DNA of 64,000 nucleotides from Pseudaminobacter soli (ex Li et al. 2025) (GCF_003012705.1 NZ_PXYL01000010.1:1-64000), one strand, 5' to 3'; shown: positions 37,477 through 46,862, counted from the stretch's first letter. Notes: a model not told the origin generated them from the sequence alone. Numbers and translations: made by a program.

Positions 37477-38267
37477 TGGACAATAAGACAGTGGCGCCGC
37501 CGGTCGCCCGCGCGGTGGCCCGGAAGGGGCGTAGCAGCGGCGTCATGAAGAATTTTTGGCGCAAGATTCGCCGGCCTTTGGCGCAGTCTCGCTTCGCCAA
37601 GGGCACGATTGCGAGCTTCCTGGCTTATGCGCTGCGCTTCGTGCGTTTCACCAATATTCTGTCCAAGGACTCGTCCGACCTTACGGTGGCCTATCAGGAG
37701 CTGTCGCCTGCCATCATTGCGCTGTGGCATGGTCAGCACCTGCTTGCGCCCTGCCTTCTGCCGAGGGGCGAGAAGATGCTCGCCATGGTGTCGCGCAGCG
37801 CCGATGCGGAGCTGAACGCGCTGGCGCTCGAAAAGCTCGGCTTCGAGGCCGTGCGCGGCTCGGGCGGGCGTGAGGATACGCGGCACATGGAAAAGGGTGG
37901 CGCGCGTGCCCTCATCACGCTGAAGAGGGCGCTCGACGACGGCAAGAACGTTGCGATGATCGCCGACATTCCGCACGGCACGCCGCGTGAAGCCGGGCTC
38001 GGCATCATCACCCTGGCGCGTCTGTCCGGCCGGCCCGTGGTGCCGCTGGCAGTGACCACCAGCCGGCGAAAGGTGCTGGAGCGCACCTGGGACAAGACCA
38101 CCATCAGCCTGCCTTTCGGCCGCTGCGCCGCCATGCTGGGCGAGCCGGTATTCGTGCCGGCCGACGCCGACAACGACCTCATGGAGTACAAGCGCCAGGA
38201 GCTCACGGCCTCGCTGAACCGCGCAACCGAGAAGGCCTACCGTGTCGCCGATGGTGGTCGCGCATGA
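37476..38267 (+). CDS. DUF374 lysophospholipid acyltransferase-family protein
   Basis: The 263-residue protein belongs to DUF374, which also contains LpxJ, a lipid A secondary acyltransferase of Helicobacter and Campylobacter. The LPLAT-like motif appears as ALWHGQHLLAP (His/Gln in place of HxxxxD), and RGSGGREDTRHMEKGG and DIPHGTPREAGLG are the family's other conserved blocks. It overlaps DUF4170 by one base and waaA by four (ATGA). A role in acylation of Kdo-lipid A is therefore a good inference. The N-terminus is basic and lacks a signal peptide; a membrane-facing amphipathic segment (SFLAYALRFVRF) follows. Confidence 0.87.
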   Translation: MDNKTVAPPVARAVARKGRSSGVMKNFWRKIRRPLAQSRFAKGTIASFLAYALRFVRFTNILSKDSSDLTVAYQELSPAIIALWHGQHLLAPCLLPRGEKMLAMVSRSADAELNALALEKLGFEAVRGSGGREDTRHMEKGGARALITLKRALDDGKNVAMIADIPHGTPREAGLGIITLARLSGRPVVPLAVTTSRRKVLERTWDKTTISLPFGRCAAMLGEPVFVPADADNDLMEYKRQELTASLNRATEKAYRVADGGRA

Positions 38268-39574
38268 GCGAACGTTGGGCGCGGGCAGTTCTTTCGACCT
38301 ATAGTTTTGCGGGGACGCTTGCCTATCCGGTGATCGGTACCTACGTCGCCTGGCGTTCCCACAAGGGCAAGGAAGACCCTGCGCGCCGCCGCGAACGCTA
38401 TGGCCGCGCCGGCTTTGCGCGCCCGGAAGGGCCGTTGATCTGGCTCCACGCCGCAAGCGTCGGCGAGACGCTCGCGGTTGGGCCGCTGATCGAATGCATC
38501 CTCGACTACGGCATCAACATCGTGCTGACGACCGGCACCGTGACTTCGGCCAAAGTGGCCGAGGAGCGCTTCGGTCAACGCATCATCCACCAGTATGTGC
38601 CGCTAGATCTCAAGCCCGCGGTCAGCCGTTTCCTCGATCACTGGCAGCCGGACCTCGCCATCATCGCCGAATCCGAGATCTGGCCGATGACGATCATGGA
38701 ACTCGGCAAGCGCCGCGTGCCGCAGGTGCTGGTCAATGGCCGCCTGTCGGATCGCTCGTTCCAGTCATGGAAGAAGCGCGCGTTCCTGGCCGAGGCGCTT
38801 TTCGAGAACCTCGCGCATGTCGTGGCGCAGTCTGAGCTCGACGGCGAACGCTTCGCCGCCCTCGGCGCCCGGCCGGTGACCGTGTCCGGCAACCTCAAGG
38901 TCGACACGCCACCGCCGCCCGCCGATGAGCGCGAGCTTTACATGCTGCAGCGGCAGATAGGGTGGCGCCCGACCTGGGCGGCCGTTTCGACCCATGAGGG
39001 CGAGGAGACGATCGCGGCGGAAGTGCATATGCGGGTGCGCGGGCGTCACCCCGGCCTGCTGACGATCATCGTGCCGCGCCACCCCGAGCGCGCTACCGCC
39101 TTGGTCGAAGAGTTTGGGGCGCAGGGCCTCAATGTTGCCCGGCGCAGCACCGGCGACCGGATCACGGCCGACACCGACATCCTGCTCGGCGACACGATCG
39201 GCGAGATGGGCCTCTATCTTCGCCTGACCGAGATCGCCTTCGTCGGCCGCTCGCTGGTCGGGGAGGGCGGACAAAACCCGCTGGAGCCCGCCATGTTGCA
39301 GACGGCGGTGCTGGCCGGGCGCAACGTGCAGAATTTCCGCGACAGCTACCAGAGGCTGATCGATCGCGGCGGCGCCAAGCTGGTGCGCGACGGCGACATG
39401 CTGGCCGGCGCGGTGAACTTCTTGCTCCTCAACGAGGTGGTCCGTCGCAAGATGATCGCCGCTGGCATGGTGGCCGTGGAAGACATGCGCGGCGCCCTGG
39501 CCATAACGCTCAAGGCGCTCGACCCGTTCATCCAGCCCCTGATCGTCAAGTCGCGCCTCAAAGGGGTGCAGTAG
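38264..39574 (+). CDS. waaA: Kdo transferase (3-deoxy-D-manno-octulosonate transferase)
   Basis: WaaA (KdtA) moves Kdo from CMP-Kdo to lipid IVA at the cytosolic face of the inner membrane. The 436-residue protein has the N-terminal membrane-near segment and RERYGRAGFARPEGPLIW. The glycine-rich acceptor site WLHAASVGETLA follows, with the Glu that acts as base in the family. The CMP-Kdo side has VVPRHPERA and GEGGQNPLEPA. Length is typical. It lies between the DUF374 acyltransferase (4-base overlap) and lpxK (2-base gap). Confidence 0.96.
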   Translation: MSERWARAVLSTYSFAGTLAYPVIGTYVAWRSHKGKEDPARRRERYGRAGFARPEGPLIWLHAASVGETLAVGPLIECILDYGINIVLTTGTVTSAKVAEERFGQRIIHQYVPLDLKPAVSRFLDHWQPDLAIIAESEIWPMTIMELGKRRVPQVLVNGRLSDRSFQSWKKRAFLAEALFENLAHVVAQSELDGERFAALGARPVTVSGNLKVDTPPPPADERELYMLQRQIGWRPTWAAVSTHEGEETIAAEVHMRVRGRHPGLLTIIVPRHPERATALVEEFGAQGLNVARRSTGDRITADTDILLGDTIGEMGLYLRLTEIAFVGRSLVGEGGQNPLEPAMLQTAVLAGRNVQNFRDSYQRLIDRGGAKLVRDGDMLAGAVNFLLLNEVVRRKMIAAGMVAVEDMRGALAITLKALDPFIQPLIVKSRLKGVQ

Positions 39575-39576
39575 GC

Positions 39577-40596
39577 ATGGCAAGCGAGGCGCCTCCATTC
39601 TGGTGGAAAAAGCCGGATTGGCGCGCCTATATGCTGTCGCCGTTTTCCGCTCTCTACGGGCTGGTGGCCGGCCGCCTCATGGTGACGGCCAAGCGCGAAC
39701 GGTTCGACCTGCCGGTTCTGTGCGTCGGCAATTTCACGGTGGGCGGCTCGGGCAAGACGCCCGTTGCCATCGCGCTTGCCGATGAGGCCAAGCGCATGGG
39801 GCTTTCGCCCGGTTTCCTGTCGCGCGGCCATGGCGGCAGCTTCGGCCAGCCGCACATCGTCGATACCCATCACGACAGCGCCAAATATGTCGGCGACGAG
39901 CCGCTGCTGCTTGCCGAGCACGCGCCCGTGGCGGTCACGCCGAGCCGCGCCGCCGGCGCCAAGCTGCTGGTGGAGCAGGGCTGCGATTTCCTGATCATGG
40001 ATGACGGCTTCCAGAGCGCGCATATCCATATCGACTATGCGCTGCTGGTGGTGGATGCGCGCTACGGCATCGGCAACGGCCACGTCATTCCCGGCGGGCC
40101 GCTCCGCGCGCCGCTGGTCTCACAGCTGCGTTTTGCCGATGCGGTACTGAAGATCGGCGACGGCACGGCCGCCGATGCCATCGTGCGCAAGGCCTCGCGC
40201 GCCGGCAAGGCCGTCTACGAGGCCGTGGCACGGCCCCGGAACGAGCTGACTTTTGCCGGACGACGCTTCCTGGCCTTTGCCGGTATCGGCCATCCGGAGA
40301 AATTCTACGACACGCTGCGGCGTGCCGGCGGCGTCGTAGAGATGACGCGGTCCTTCGGCGACCATCACGTCTATGAGGAAGACGAGCTCAACGAGCTCTT
40401 GGCCGCAGCGAAAGCCGGCGGACTGGAACTGGTGACGACCGCTAAGGATGCCGTGCGCCTGCGCAATGGCGCTCCGCAGGCTTTCCTCGATCGACTGGAG
40501 GTTCTGGAGATCGATGCGGCGTTCGAGCTGAACCACGCGCCGCGACTGATCATCCAGGAGACGCTGGAAATCTGGCGACGCCGACGCGCGAGCTAG
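39577..40596 (+). CDS. lpxK: Tetraacyldisaccharide 4'-kinase
   Basis: LpxK phosphorylates the 4' position of the lipid A disaccharide using ATP. The 339-residue protein has a short N-terminal membrane-binding helix (YGLVAGRLM) and the Walker A loop VGGSGKTPVAIAL (about residues 54–66). DDGFQSAHIHID contains the catalytic Asp. It begins two bases after waaA and completes the waaA–lpxK pair common in rhizobia. Together with the DUF374 protein it finishes Kdo2-lipid A precursor assembly. A convergent DUF2093 gene follows 15 bases on. Confidence 0.96.
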   Translation: MASEAPPFWWKKPDWRAYMLSPFSALYGLVAGRLMVTAKRERFDLPVLCVGNFTVGGSGKTPVAIALADEAKRMGLSPGFLSRGHGGSFGQPHIVDTHHDSAKYVGDEPLLLAEHAPVAVTPSRAAGAKLLVEQGCDFLIMDDGFQSAHIHIDYALLVVDARYGIGNGHVIPGGPLRAPLVSQLRFADAVLKIGDGTAADAIVRKASRAGKAVYEAVARPRNELTFAGRRFLAFAGIGHPEKFYDTLRRAGGVVEMTRSFGDHHVYEEDELNELLAAAKAGGLELVTTAKDAVRLRNGAPQAFLDRLEVLEIDAAFELNHAPRLIIQETLEIWRRRRAS

Positions 40597-40611
40597 TGAC
40601 CTGGCGGTCGC

Positions 40612-40854
40612 TTATTTCGAGGCGCGCCGCACCCGCAATTCGGGGTTGGCTTCGAGTTCGCGCTGCAGCGAGACGCTGGCGTTTAGATAGGGCTCCTGGC
40701 GCGCGACGCTCCAGTATTTCAGCTCATCGAGAGGAATCGACTCACCAGTGACGACGCAGCGCACGAATGCTCCCGGGCTGGTGACCTGGAAGTCGCCGTC
40801 GAGATAGCGGATGCGGGCTTCCCGGGCGCCGGGACCCTCGAAACGGTTCATCAT
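40612..40854 (-). CDS. DUF2093 family small protein
   Basis: The 80-residue protein has a compact block ARIRYLDGDFQV and CVVTGESIPLDELKYWSV, typical of DUF2093, with two tryptophan/aromatic-rich turns and one cysteine. The function is unknown. The family is restricted to alphaproteobacteria as far as I know. Two adjacent ATG codons (40854 and 40851) fit; the ribosome site is weak. It follows the glycosyltransferase gene in the opposite direction of lpxK. Confidence 0.82.
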   Translation of the reverse strand: MMNRFEGPGAREARIRYLDGDFQVTSPGAFVRCVVTGESIPLDELKYWSVARQEPYLNASVSLQRELEANPELRVRRASK

Positions 40855-40909
40855 GGTCGTGCTCAATGCCTGTGTTGCAGGATTGTTCCGCCACAAATCG
40901 CCTTCAAGG

Positions 40910-42022
40910 TCAAGTGAAAGGCTTATCGACTACGCCCGGCTTATTGCCGCAATGGGCCGCGCGCGCATGTTCGAGGAAGATATCGGCGCAGGCTGCCCAG
41001 CTGTAACGCAGCGCTTTGGCACGCGCCGCCTCGCGGGAAATGCCGACGGCTTCGAGCGCGGCCCTCTGCAGGTCCTCCAACAGCGCGCCGCCTTCTCCAT
41101 CGCCGAGCACGTCGATGGGGCCGGTGACGGGATAGGCGGCCACCGGCAGGCCGCTCGCCAGCGCTTCCAGAAGCACGATGCCGAACGTGTCAGTGCGGCT
41201 CGCGAAGACGAAGACGTCGGCGCTGGCATAGATGTCGGCGAGTTCCTCGCCGGTCTTGGCGCCGACGAAGGTGACATCCGGATAGGCAGCTCGCAGCCTT
41301 TCCAGATCGGGGCCGTCGCCGACCACAAGCTTGCTGCCGGGCAGATCGAGATCGAGAAAGGCGGGCAGGTTCTTTTCCACCGCAACGCGGCCGACCGACA
41401 GGAAGATCGGGCGCGGCAGGTCGAGCACCTGCTGCCGGTCCGGCCGGTAGTGCTTCGTGTCGACGCCGCGCGTCCATGGCTTCACATGCAGGAAGCCGCG
41501 TTCGGCAAGTTCGGCTGCCAGCGAGGGTGTCGCCACCAGCGTGCCGCCGCCGGCATTGTGGAAGCGTCGCAGCCAGGCATAGCTCCAGCGCTCGGGAACC
41601 GGAGCGCGGGCGCTGAGATATTCCGGGAAACGGGTATGGTAGCTGGTGGTGAAGGCAAGGCCGTTCCGCAGGCAGAAGCGCCGCGCAAGCATGCCCAGCG
41701 GACCTTCGGTCGCGATGTGGATGTGGTCGGGCCGCGCCCGGCGAATGCGCCTTGCGATGTGCCACGGCGTGACCAGCGCCAGCCGGATGTCGGCATAGGA
41801 GGGCAGTGGAATGCTGCGAAAACCCTGCGGCGTGAGCATCTCGACCACGCAGCCCTTGGCCTCCAGTTCTTCCGACAGCCGCTCCAGAGTGCGCACCACG
41901 CCATTGATCTGCGGGTGCCAGGCGTCGGTGACGATCAGGATTCGCTGAGAAGCCGGCTCACATGCCGTCTCACCAGGTCCGGAAGGGTGGTTGGCCGACT
42001 CTCCGGCCGTTTCGCTCTGCAT
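40910..42022 (-). CDS. Glycosyltransferase, GT4 family
   Basis: The 370-residue GT-B enzyme has the N-terminal acceptor domain with VTDAWHPQINGVVRTLE and HIATEGPLGMLARR. The C-terminal nucleotide-sugar domain has SVGRVAVEKNLPAFL and the E-x7-E motif SRTDTFGIVLLEALASGLPV. It resembles GT4 mannosyl/glucosyl transferases that act on lipids (for example MgtA-type), so a glycolipid substrate is plausible, but this is only family-level. It starts at ATG 42022 without a clear ribosome site. It lies 52 bases behind mutL and 55 before the DUF2093 start on the same strand. Confidence 0.85.
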   Translation of the reverse strand: MQSETAGESANHPSGPGETACEPASQRILIVTDAWHPQINGVVRTLERLSEELEAKGCVVEMLTPQGFRSIPLPSYADIRLALVTPWHIARRIRRARPDHIHIATEGPLGMLARRFCLRNGLAFTTSYHTRFPEYLSARAPVPERWSYAWLRRFHNAGGGTLVATPSLAAELAERGFLHVKPWTRGVDTKHYRPDRQQVLDLPRPIFLSVGRVAVEKNLPAFLDLDLPGSKLVVGDGPDLERLRAAYPDVTFVGAKTGEELADIYASADVFVFASRTDTFGIVLLEALASGLPVAAYPVTGPIDVLGDGEGGALLEDLQRAALEAVGISREAARAKALRYSWAACADIFLEHARAAHCGNKPGVVDKPFT

Positions 42023-42074
42023 GCGCGGCTTTCATCACGTTTCAATGACAGCCGCGTGACGGTGGTGAACCGCC

Positions 42075-43931
42075 CTAGCGCCGGCCGAACAGGCGCTCGA
42101 TGTCGGCGAGCTTGAGCTCGATATAGGTCGGGCGGCCATGGTTGCAGGTGCCCGAGCCGGGCGTGGCCTCCATCTGCCGCAAGAGCGCGTTCATCTCCTC
42201 CGGCAGGAGCCGCCGGCCTGAGCGCACCGAGCCATGGCAGGCCATGGTGGCGGCGATCTTGTCGAGCCGTGCCTTCAGCGTCTCGGTCGTGTCGTTGTCG
42301 GCGATTTCGTCGGCAAGGTCGCGCACGAGCTGCGTCACGTCTGTTTCGCCGAGCATCGCAGGCGTCTCGCGCACGGCGATCGCGCCGGGGCCGAAGCGCT
42401 CGATGCCGAGGCCGAACTGGCGCAGCGTCTCGGCATGCATGGCAAGGCGGGTGGCGTCGTCTTCGGGCAGGTCGACGATCTCGGGCAAAAGCAGCATCTG
42501 CGCGGGCAGGGGGCGCGAATGGATCGCATTCTTCAGCGCCTCATAGACCAGCCGCTCATGGGCGGCGTGCTGGTCGACGATGACGAGCGAATCCGCCGTC
42601 TGGGCGACGATGTAGTTCTCGTGCACCTGCGCGCGTGCGGCGCCGAGTTGCATTTGCAGCAGCGCCTCGGAGATTTCCACCTGACCGGCCCGGGCATCGA
42701 CGCTGGCAATCGAGGGGCCGGTGTCGAAGCTTGCCTGAACGGCTTCCGCAAAACCCGCTCCCGTCGGCTCCAGCGGGCGGTGTGGCGAGCGCGCGGCGTC
42801 GAAGCCGGCGCTGCTCGCGGCCCGGAAGCCGGGATTGAAGCTCCGGTGCCCATTGGCCGGGCCGGGATGGCCATAGCTGGCCGCACCCGGGCGGAAGGCG
42901 CCCATCATGGCCGAAGCGCCGGATGTGGCCGAGCGCAGCCCGGCCTTGGCGAGCGCCTCGCGGATGGCGCCGACGATCAGCCCGCGCACCAGCCCGGGAT
43001 CGCGGAAGCGCACATCGGCCTTTGCCGGATGCACGTTGACGTCCACCGTCGCCGGATCGAGCGTCAGGAACAGGACGGTCACCGCATGCCGGTCGCGCGG
43101 CAAGACGTCGGCATAGGCGCCGCGAATGGCCGAGGCGATCAGCTTGTCGCGCACTGGTCGGCCGTTGACATAGGCATATTGCTGCAGCGCGTTGGCGCGC
43201 GAATAGGACGGGATCGAGACGTGGCCGCTGAGCTGCACGCCCTCGCGCACGGCGTCAATCGCAATGGAGTTTTGCGGGAATTCCTTACCCATCACCTGGG
43301 CGACGCGGGCCAGCCGGCCTTCCGGCGTATCGTCGGTGGCCGGCAATTCCATGGTCGTGCGATCCGGGCCGGACAGCGTGAAGCGAACCGCTGGGAAGGC
43401 GATGGCTATGCGTTTGACGACGTCGCCGATGGCTGTCGCCTCCGCGCGCTCGCCCTTCATGAATTTCAGCCGCGCCGGCGTGGCGAAGAACAGGTCGCGC
43501 ACCTCCACCGAGGTGCCGCGGTTGGCCGCCGCCGGCCGCACCGAGGAGACGCTGCCGCCGTCGATGGAGATTTCGGCCGCTGAATCCGCGTTTGCCGTGC
43601 GCGAGCGGATGGTGAGCCGCGAGACCGAGCCGATCGAAGGCAGCGCCTCGCCACGGAACCCCAGCGAGCGGATGTCGTGGATGTCGTCGGTCAGCTTCGA
43701 TGTGCAGTGACGCGAGATGGCCAGTTCCAGTTCGGGCTGCGGAATGCCCGAGCCGTCGTCGCTGACGCGGATGAGGTTCAGGCCGCCACCGGCTGTGGCG
43801 ACCTCCACGCGGCCAGCGCCTGCGTCGAGTGCATTCTCGACCAGTTCCTTGACCACGCTTGCCGGACGCTCGATGACCTCGCCGGCAGCGATCTGGTTGA
43901 TCATCGTTTCGGGTAACTGACGGATCGGCAT
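42075..43931 (-). CDS. mutL: DNA mismatch repair protein MutL
   Basis: MutL couples mismatch recognition by MutS to strand removal. The 618-residue protein has the GHKL ATPase signature: [25 protein letters not shown] in part (NALDAGA), DDGSGIP, and [14 protein letters not shown] disordered linker (about residues 335–425) follows, then the C-terminal dimerisation domain. The C-terminal endonuclease motif [12 protein letters not shown] is present, while the longer DxHAx2Ex4E pattern reads [10 protein letters not shown], so nicking activity of alphaproteobacterial type is possible. The MutS partner is not here. Confidence 0.95.
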   Translation of the reverse strand: MPIRQLPETMINQIAAGEVIERPASVVKELVENALDAGAGRVEVATAGGGLNLIRVSDDGSGIPQPELELAISRHCTSKLTDDIHDIRSLGFRGEALPSIGSVSRLTIRSRTANADSAAEISIDGGSVSSVRPAAANRGTSVEVRDLFFATPARLKFMKGERAEATAIGDVVKRIAIAFPAVRFTLSGPDRTTMELPATDDTPEGRLARVAQVMGKEFPQNSIAIDAVREGVQLSGHVSIPSYSRANALQQYAYVNGRPVRDKLIASAIRGAYADVLPRDRHAVTVLFLTLDPATVDVNVHPAKADVRFRDPGLVRGLIVGAIREALAKAGLRSATSGASAMMGAFRPGAASYGHPGPANGHRSFNPGFRAASSAGFDAARSPHRPLEPTGAGFAEAVQASFDTGPSIASVDARAGQVEISEALLQMQLGAARAQVHENYIVAQTADSLVIVDQHAAHERLVYEALKNAIHSRPLPAQMLLLPEIVDLPEDDATRLAMHAETLRQFGLGIERFGPGAIAVRETPAMLGETDVTQLVRDLADEIADNDTTETLKARLDKIAATMACHGSVRSGRRLLPEEMNALLRQMEATPGSGTCNHGRPTYIELKLADIERLFGRR

Positions 43932-44005
43932 GGCGCCATATTACCCGGATTCGAGGCCGGCGGAAAAGCCATTCGACAATTTGCGATCCGCGACCCTGCC
44001 TAACG

Positions 44006-44413
44006 TCAGACCAGTCGCGCGATCGCCATGCAGATGATGGTGACCACAAGCAGCCCCGCGGCGATGCGTTCGCCCTTCGCCATTCGTGCGCGCACCGATG
44101 CCTGCTCGCTTTGGCTTGCGCCGGCAAGTTTGCGGCGCGCCGATCCGACGAAAGCGCCCTGCACGCCCGCCGCGGCGACAGCCGCAAGTGCGCCGATTGC
44201 GAGCACCTGCTCCATTGGGCCGAAATTCGGGCCATGGAAAAAGTGCCACAAGAGCAGGCCGGTGAGCATCGCCACGACAGCGGCGCCCATCTGCGAGGCG
44301 AAGAACTTTTCGGCCTGGATTTCCGGAGCGCGCGCCAGCGTGATCGTGCTGCCGGCCCAGTAGACGCCGGTGATGACGTGAAGGGCGACGGTGACGATGT
44401 AGACATACTGCAT
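44006..44413 (-). CDS. Small membrane protein, four helices
   Basis: The 135-residue protein has four hydrophobic segments: residues 1–20 (VYIVTVALHVITGVYWAG), 40–62 (MGAAVVAMLTGLLLWHFF), 70–88 (LAIGALAAVAAAGVQGAF) and 115–133 (IAAGLLVVTIICMAIARL). Helix 1 and 2 each hold histidines (H12, H57, H60) that could bind haem or copper, as in CopD/DUF2269-like families. The exact family is not recognised. It is divergent from a MarR gene with a small dyad between them, which probably makes it a MarR target. Confidence 0.7.
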   Translation of the reverse strand: MQYVYIVTVALHVITGVYWAGSTITLARAPEIQAEKFFASQMGAAVVAMLTGLLLWHFFHGPNFGPMEQVLAIGALAAVAAAGVQGAFVGSARRKLAGASQSEQASVRARMAKGERIAAGLLVVTIICMAIARLV

Positions 44414-44447
44414 GCTATTCTCCCTTGCAGCTTCCTGGCCTAGAGCG

Positions 44448-44459
44448 TTAGAAATCTAA
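44448..44459. promoter_or_regulatory. Dyad TTAGA-AA-TCTAA, candidate MarR operator
   Basis: A 12-bp inverted repeat in the 84-base gap between the membrane-protein gene and MarR. The gap is AT-rich and should hold both promoters. Position suggests autoregulation and control of the divergent gene. Confidence 0.45.
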
Positions 44460-44497
44460 TTATTCGATGTCAATCTATTTTGTGCTATTGTCCGTCC

Positions 44498-44932
44498 ATG
44501 ACGCCACCTTTCCACCCGCCCATAGGCCTCTCGCTCAACCGCACCGCGCGCCTCGTCGGCCGCGCCTTCGACGATGAGCTCGGTCGTGCCGGCGGCAGCC
44601 TGCCAGTGTGGCTGACGCTGCTGACCGTCAAGATGCGCAAGAGCGCCAGCCAACGCGAATTGGCGGCCGCGATCGGCATCCAGGGCGCGACGCTGACCCA
44701 TCATTTGAATGGGCTGGAACAGGCCGGACTTCTGGTGCGCCGCCGCGATCCGGCCAACCGGCGAACGCATCAGGTGGAGCTGACGCCTGCCGGCGAGGAA
44801 AAGTTCCTGCGATTGCGGGACGCCGCCATCGCCTTCGACAAGCGCCTGCGCGACGGTTTTGACGAACAGGAGATTGAGATGCTCGACCGGGCGCTGGCCC
44901 GCCTTCGCGGCAATGTAGGGGAGGAAGAGTGA
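44498..44932 (+). CDS. MarR family transcriptional regulator
   Basis: The 144-residue protein has the MarR winged helix: SLPVWLTLLTVKM, recognition helix GIQGATLTHHLNGLEQAGL, wing RRRDPANRRTHQVEL (about residues 40–100). Start is ATG 44498. Its stop overlaps the GNAT gene's start (TGATG), so the two are one operon. It is likely to sense a small phenolic or amine ligand, but none can be named. The divergent membrane protein is a probable target. Confidence 0.87.
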   Translation: MTPPFHPPIGLSLNRTARLVGRAFDDELGRAGGSLPVWLTLLTVKMRKSASQRELAAAIGIQGATLTHHLNGLEQAGLLVRRRDPANRRTHQVELTPAGEEKFLRLRDAAIAFDKRLRDGFDEQEIEMLDRALARLRGNVGEEE

Positions 44933-45417
44933 TGCCGGACTATCGGCTGATCGACGGCACCGGCACGCATGTCGATGCGGCGGCTCAAATCTGGGCCGAG
45001 GCAACGGCCAAACGCGATGGCGACGCGGATGTGGCGCCGCTCGAACTCGCGCGCCCGATCATTCAGCGTGTCTTAGAAGGCTCGCCACATGCTTTTCTGC
45101 TGATCGTGCTCGCAGGCGAGACGGCTGCCGCATTCGCCGCCATCGCGCCTTGGGGCGAGGTGGAAGACCGTGAAGCGGAAATCCATTATCTCGGCGTCGC
45201 GCCGGCTTTTTGGGGACATGGGGCGGGTGGTTTCCTGCTGGAGGGCGCCGCACGGGAGATGCAGCTGCGCGGCTTTGTGCGGGCAAGACTTTCCGTCTAC
45301 GCCGACAATCCGGCCGCGCTGCGGCTCTATGAGGGCGCGGGCTGGCGGGTGCATGGCGAGGGTAAGATCCACCCGCATTCCGGCAGGCTGGAGCGGGAAT
45401 ATCGGCTGACCCTCTAA
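44932..45417 (+). CDS. GNAT family N-acetyltransferase
   Basis: The 161-residue protein has the GNAT acetyl-CoA loop region IHYLGVAPAFWGHGAGGFLLE (in part: GVAPAFWGHGAGGFLL, motif A) and the C-terminal YADNPAALRLYEGAGWR segment (motif B). The usual R/Q-x-x-G-x-G/A reads HGAGG. It would acetylate an amine or amino-acid substrate with acetyl-CoA. ATG at 44932 has GGAGGAAGAG upstream. It is coupled to the MarR gene, which suggests a detoxification role. The substrate is unknown. Confidence 0.88.
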   Translation: MPDYRLIDGTGTHVDAAAQIWAEATAKRDGDADVAPLELARPIIQRVLEGSPHAFLLIVLAGETAAAFAAIAPWGEVEDREAEIHYLGVAPAFWGHGAGGFLLEGAAREMQLRGFVRARLSVYADNPAALRLYEGAGWRVHGEGKIHPHSGRLEREYRLTL

Positions 45418-45420
45418 GCT

Positions 45421-46821
45421 TCAGGCCATAGCTCGTTCCAGCACGGAAAAGACGCGTGTGTCGAGCGATTGCGCCACGTTGAAGCGCAGGAAGCCCTTAG
45501 CCGATTGCGACAGGCTGAAGGCGTTGCCGGGGGCCAGCACGACGTTTTCGGCCAATGCGCGGCGCGCGATTGTGGCGGCATCCATGCCGTCGGGCAGGCT
45601 GCACCACAGGAACATGCCGGCGCGGGGCTCGATCCATGGCTCGAGGCCGAGCTTCTTAAGGCGCGGGCCAACCTCGCTCATGGCGCGGGCCAGCCGCTCG
45701 CGCAAGGCTTCGACATGCTTGCGGTAGCTGCCGTCCTTCAAGAGGGCATGCACCAGTTCGGCCGAAAAATGCCCGCCGCCGAAGGAGGTGGCGAGCTTGA
45801 GGTCGATCAGCCCTTCGACCCAGTCCGGCCGCGCGGCGATGAAGCCACAGCGCACCGCCGCCGACAGCGTCTTGGAGAAGCTGCCGATGTGGATCACGCG
45901 CTCGAGCCCGTCGAAGGCGGCAAGGCGCGGTGCCGGCTCGGGCTCGAGATCGGCGAAGATATCGTCCTCGATGATGGTCAGGCCATGCTGTTCGGCAAGC
46001 TTCAGCAGACGGTGTGCCGTCACTGGCGACAGAGTCGCGCCGGTCGGATTGTGCAGGCCGGAATTGGTGATGTAGAGGCGCGGCCGATGCTCTGTGAGCG
46101 CCTGGGCGAAGGCTTCGAGGTCAGGCCCCGTCGGCGTGCAGGGCACGCCGATCACCCTGGCGCGATGTGCCCGCAGCATCGCGTGGAAGTTGAAGTAGCA
46201 GGGATCGTCGACCAGGACTGTGTCGCCCGGCTCGAGCAGGAAGCGGCAGAGCAGGTCGATTGCCTGGGACCCCGATTCCGTGAGCATGATCTGGCGCGGC
46301 TCGGCCTCGATGCCGTGCTCGGCCATGCGGCGCGACAGCAGTTGGCGCATGGGGCTCAGCCCGAGCGGCGGGCCGTAGTCGGTGAGGTCGACCATCTCCG
46401 AACGCGCCAACGTGCGCAGCGCCCGGCGGATCGCCTCGTCGGGCATCCACTCACGCGGCAGCCAGCCGCAGCCGGGCTTGAGCATGGCGTCGCCCGCTTC
46501 GAGCGACTGCCGCGACACCCACAGCGGATCAACCTCGCGGTCGAGGCGCGGCCCGATCTCGGCCAGCGAAAGCGGCGGCAGATGGCCAGCAACATAGAAG
46601 CCCGAACCGCGCCGCGAGCGGATCAGCCCTTCGGCGGCAAGCCGGTCGTAGGCTTCCACCACCGTCGATTTCGAGACCTGCATCGCATCCGCAAAGCCAC
46701 GGATGGATGGCAGTTTCGCTCCCGGCGCCAGCGTGCGGGCGGCTATGCGCTGGCGGACCGCCTGCATAACTTGCTCGACCAGAGTCCCGGCGTCGTCCTC
46801 GATGCGTTGCTGCAGCGTCAT
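45421..46821 (-). CDS. MocR family regulator (GntR HTH fused to aminotransferase fold)
   Basis: The 466-residue protein has a GntR winged helix (residues about 14–80, PSIRGFADAMQVSKSTVVEAY in part: ADAMQVSKSTVVEAY) and a fold-type I PLP domain with Lys317 in GSFSKTLSAA and the Asp/Tyr sites NSGLHNPTG. MocR proteins sense PLP or PLP–amino-acid adducts, and act as activators or repressors. It is divergent from an EamA exporter gene with a clear dyad between them, so it very likely controls that gene, as many MocR/EamA pairs do. ATG at 46821 is chosen for homology; the ribosome site is weak. Confidence 0.9.
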   Translation of the reverse strand: MTLQQRIEDDAGTLVEQVMQAVRQRIAARTLAPGAKLPSIRGFADAMQVSKSTVVEAYDRLAAEGLIRSRRGSGFYVAGHLPPLSLAEIGPRLDREVDPLWVSRQSLEAGDAMLKPGCGWLPREWMPDEAIRRALRTLARSEMVDLTDYGPPLGLSPMRQLLSRRMAEHGIEAEPRQIMLTESGSQAIDLLCRFLLEPGDTVLVDDPCYFNFHAMLRAHRARVIGVPCTPTGPDLEAFAQALTEHRPRLYITNSGLHNPTGATLSPVTAHRLLKLAEQHGLTIIEDDIFADLEPEPAPRLAAFDGLERVIHIGSFSKTLSAAVRCGFIAARPDWVEGLIDLKLATSFGGGHFSAELVHALLKDGSYRKHVEALRERLARAMSEVGPRLKKLGLEPWIEPRAGMFLWCSLPDGMDAATIARRALAENVVLAPGNAFSLSQSAKGFLRFNVAQSLDTRVFSVLERAMA

Positions 46822-46842
46822 CCGTACTGGTTCCGTGAGCGA

Positions 46843-46862
46843 TACAGTTCGCCAAAACTGTA
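46843..46862. promoter_or_regulatory. Dyad TACAGTT-N6-AACTGTA, candidate MocR operator
   Basis: A seven-base perfect inverted repeat with six spacer bases, 22 bases upstream of the MocR start and 62 before the EamA start. A further CTGT half (46868–46871) lies to the right in direct orientation with the right arm, as in MocR sites that combine inverted and direct repeats. Confidence 0.6.
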
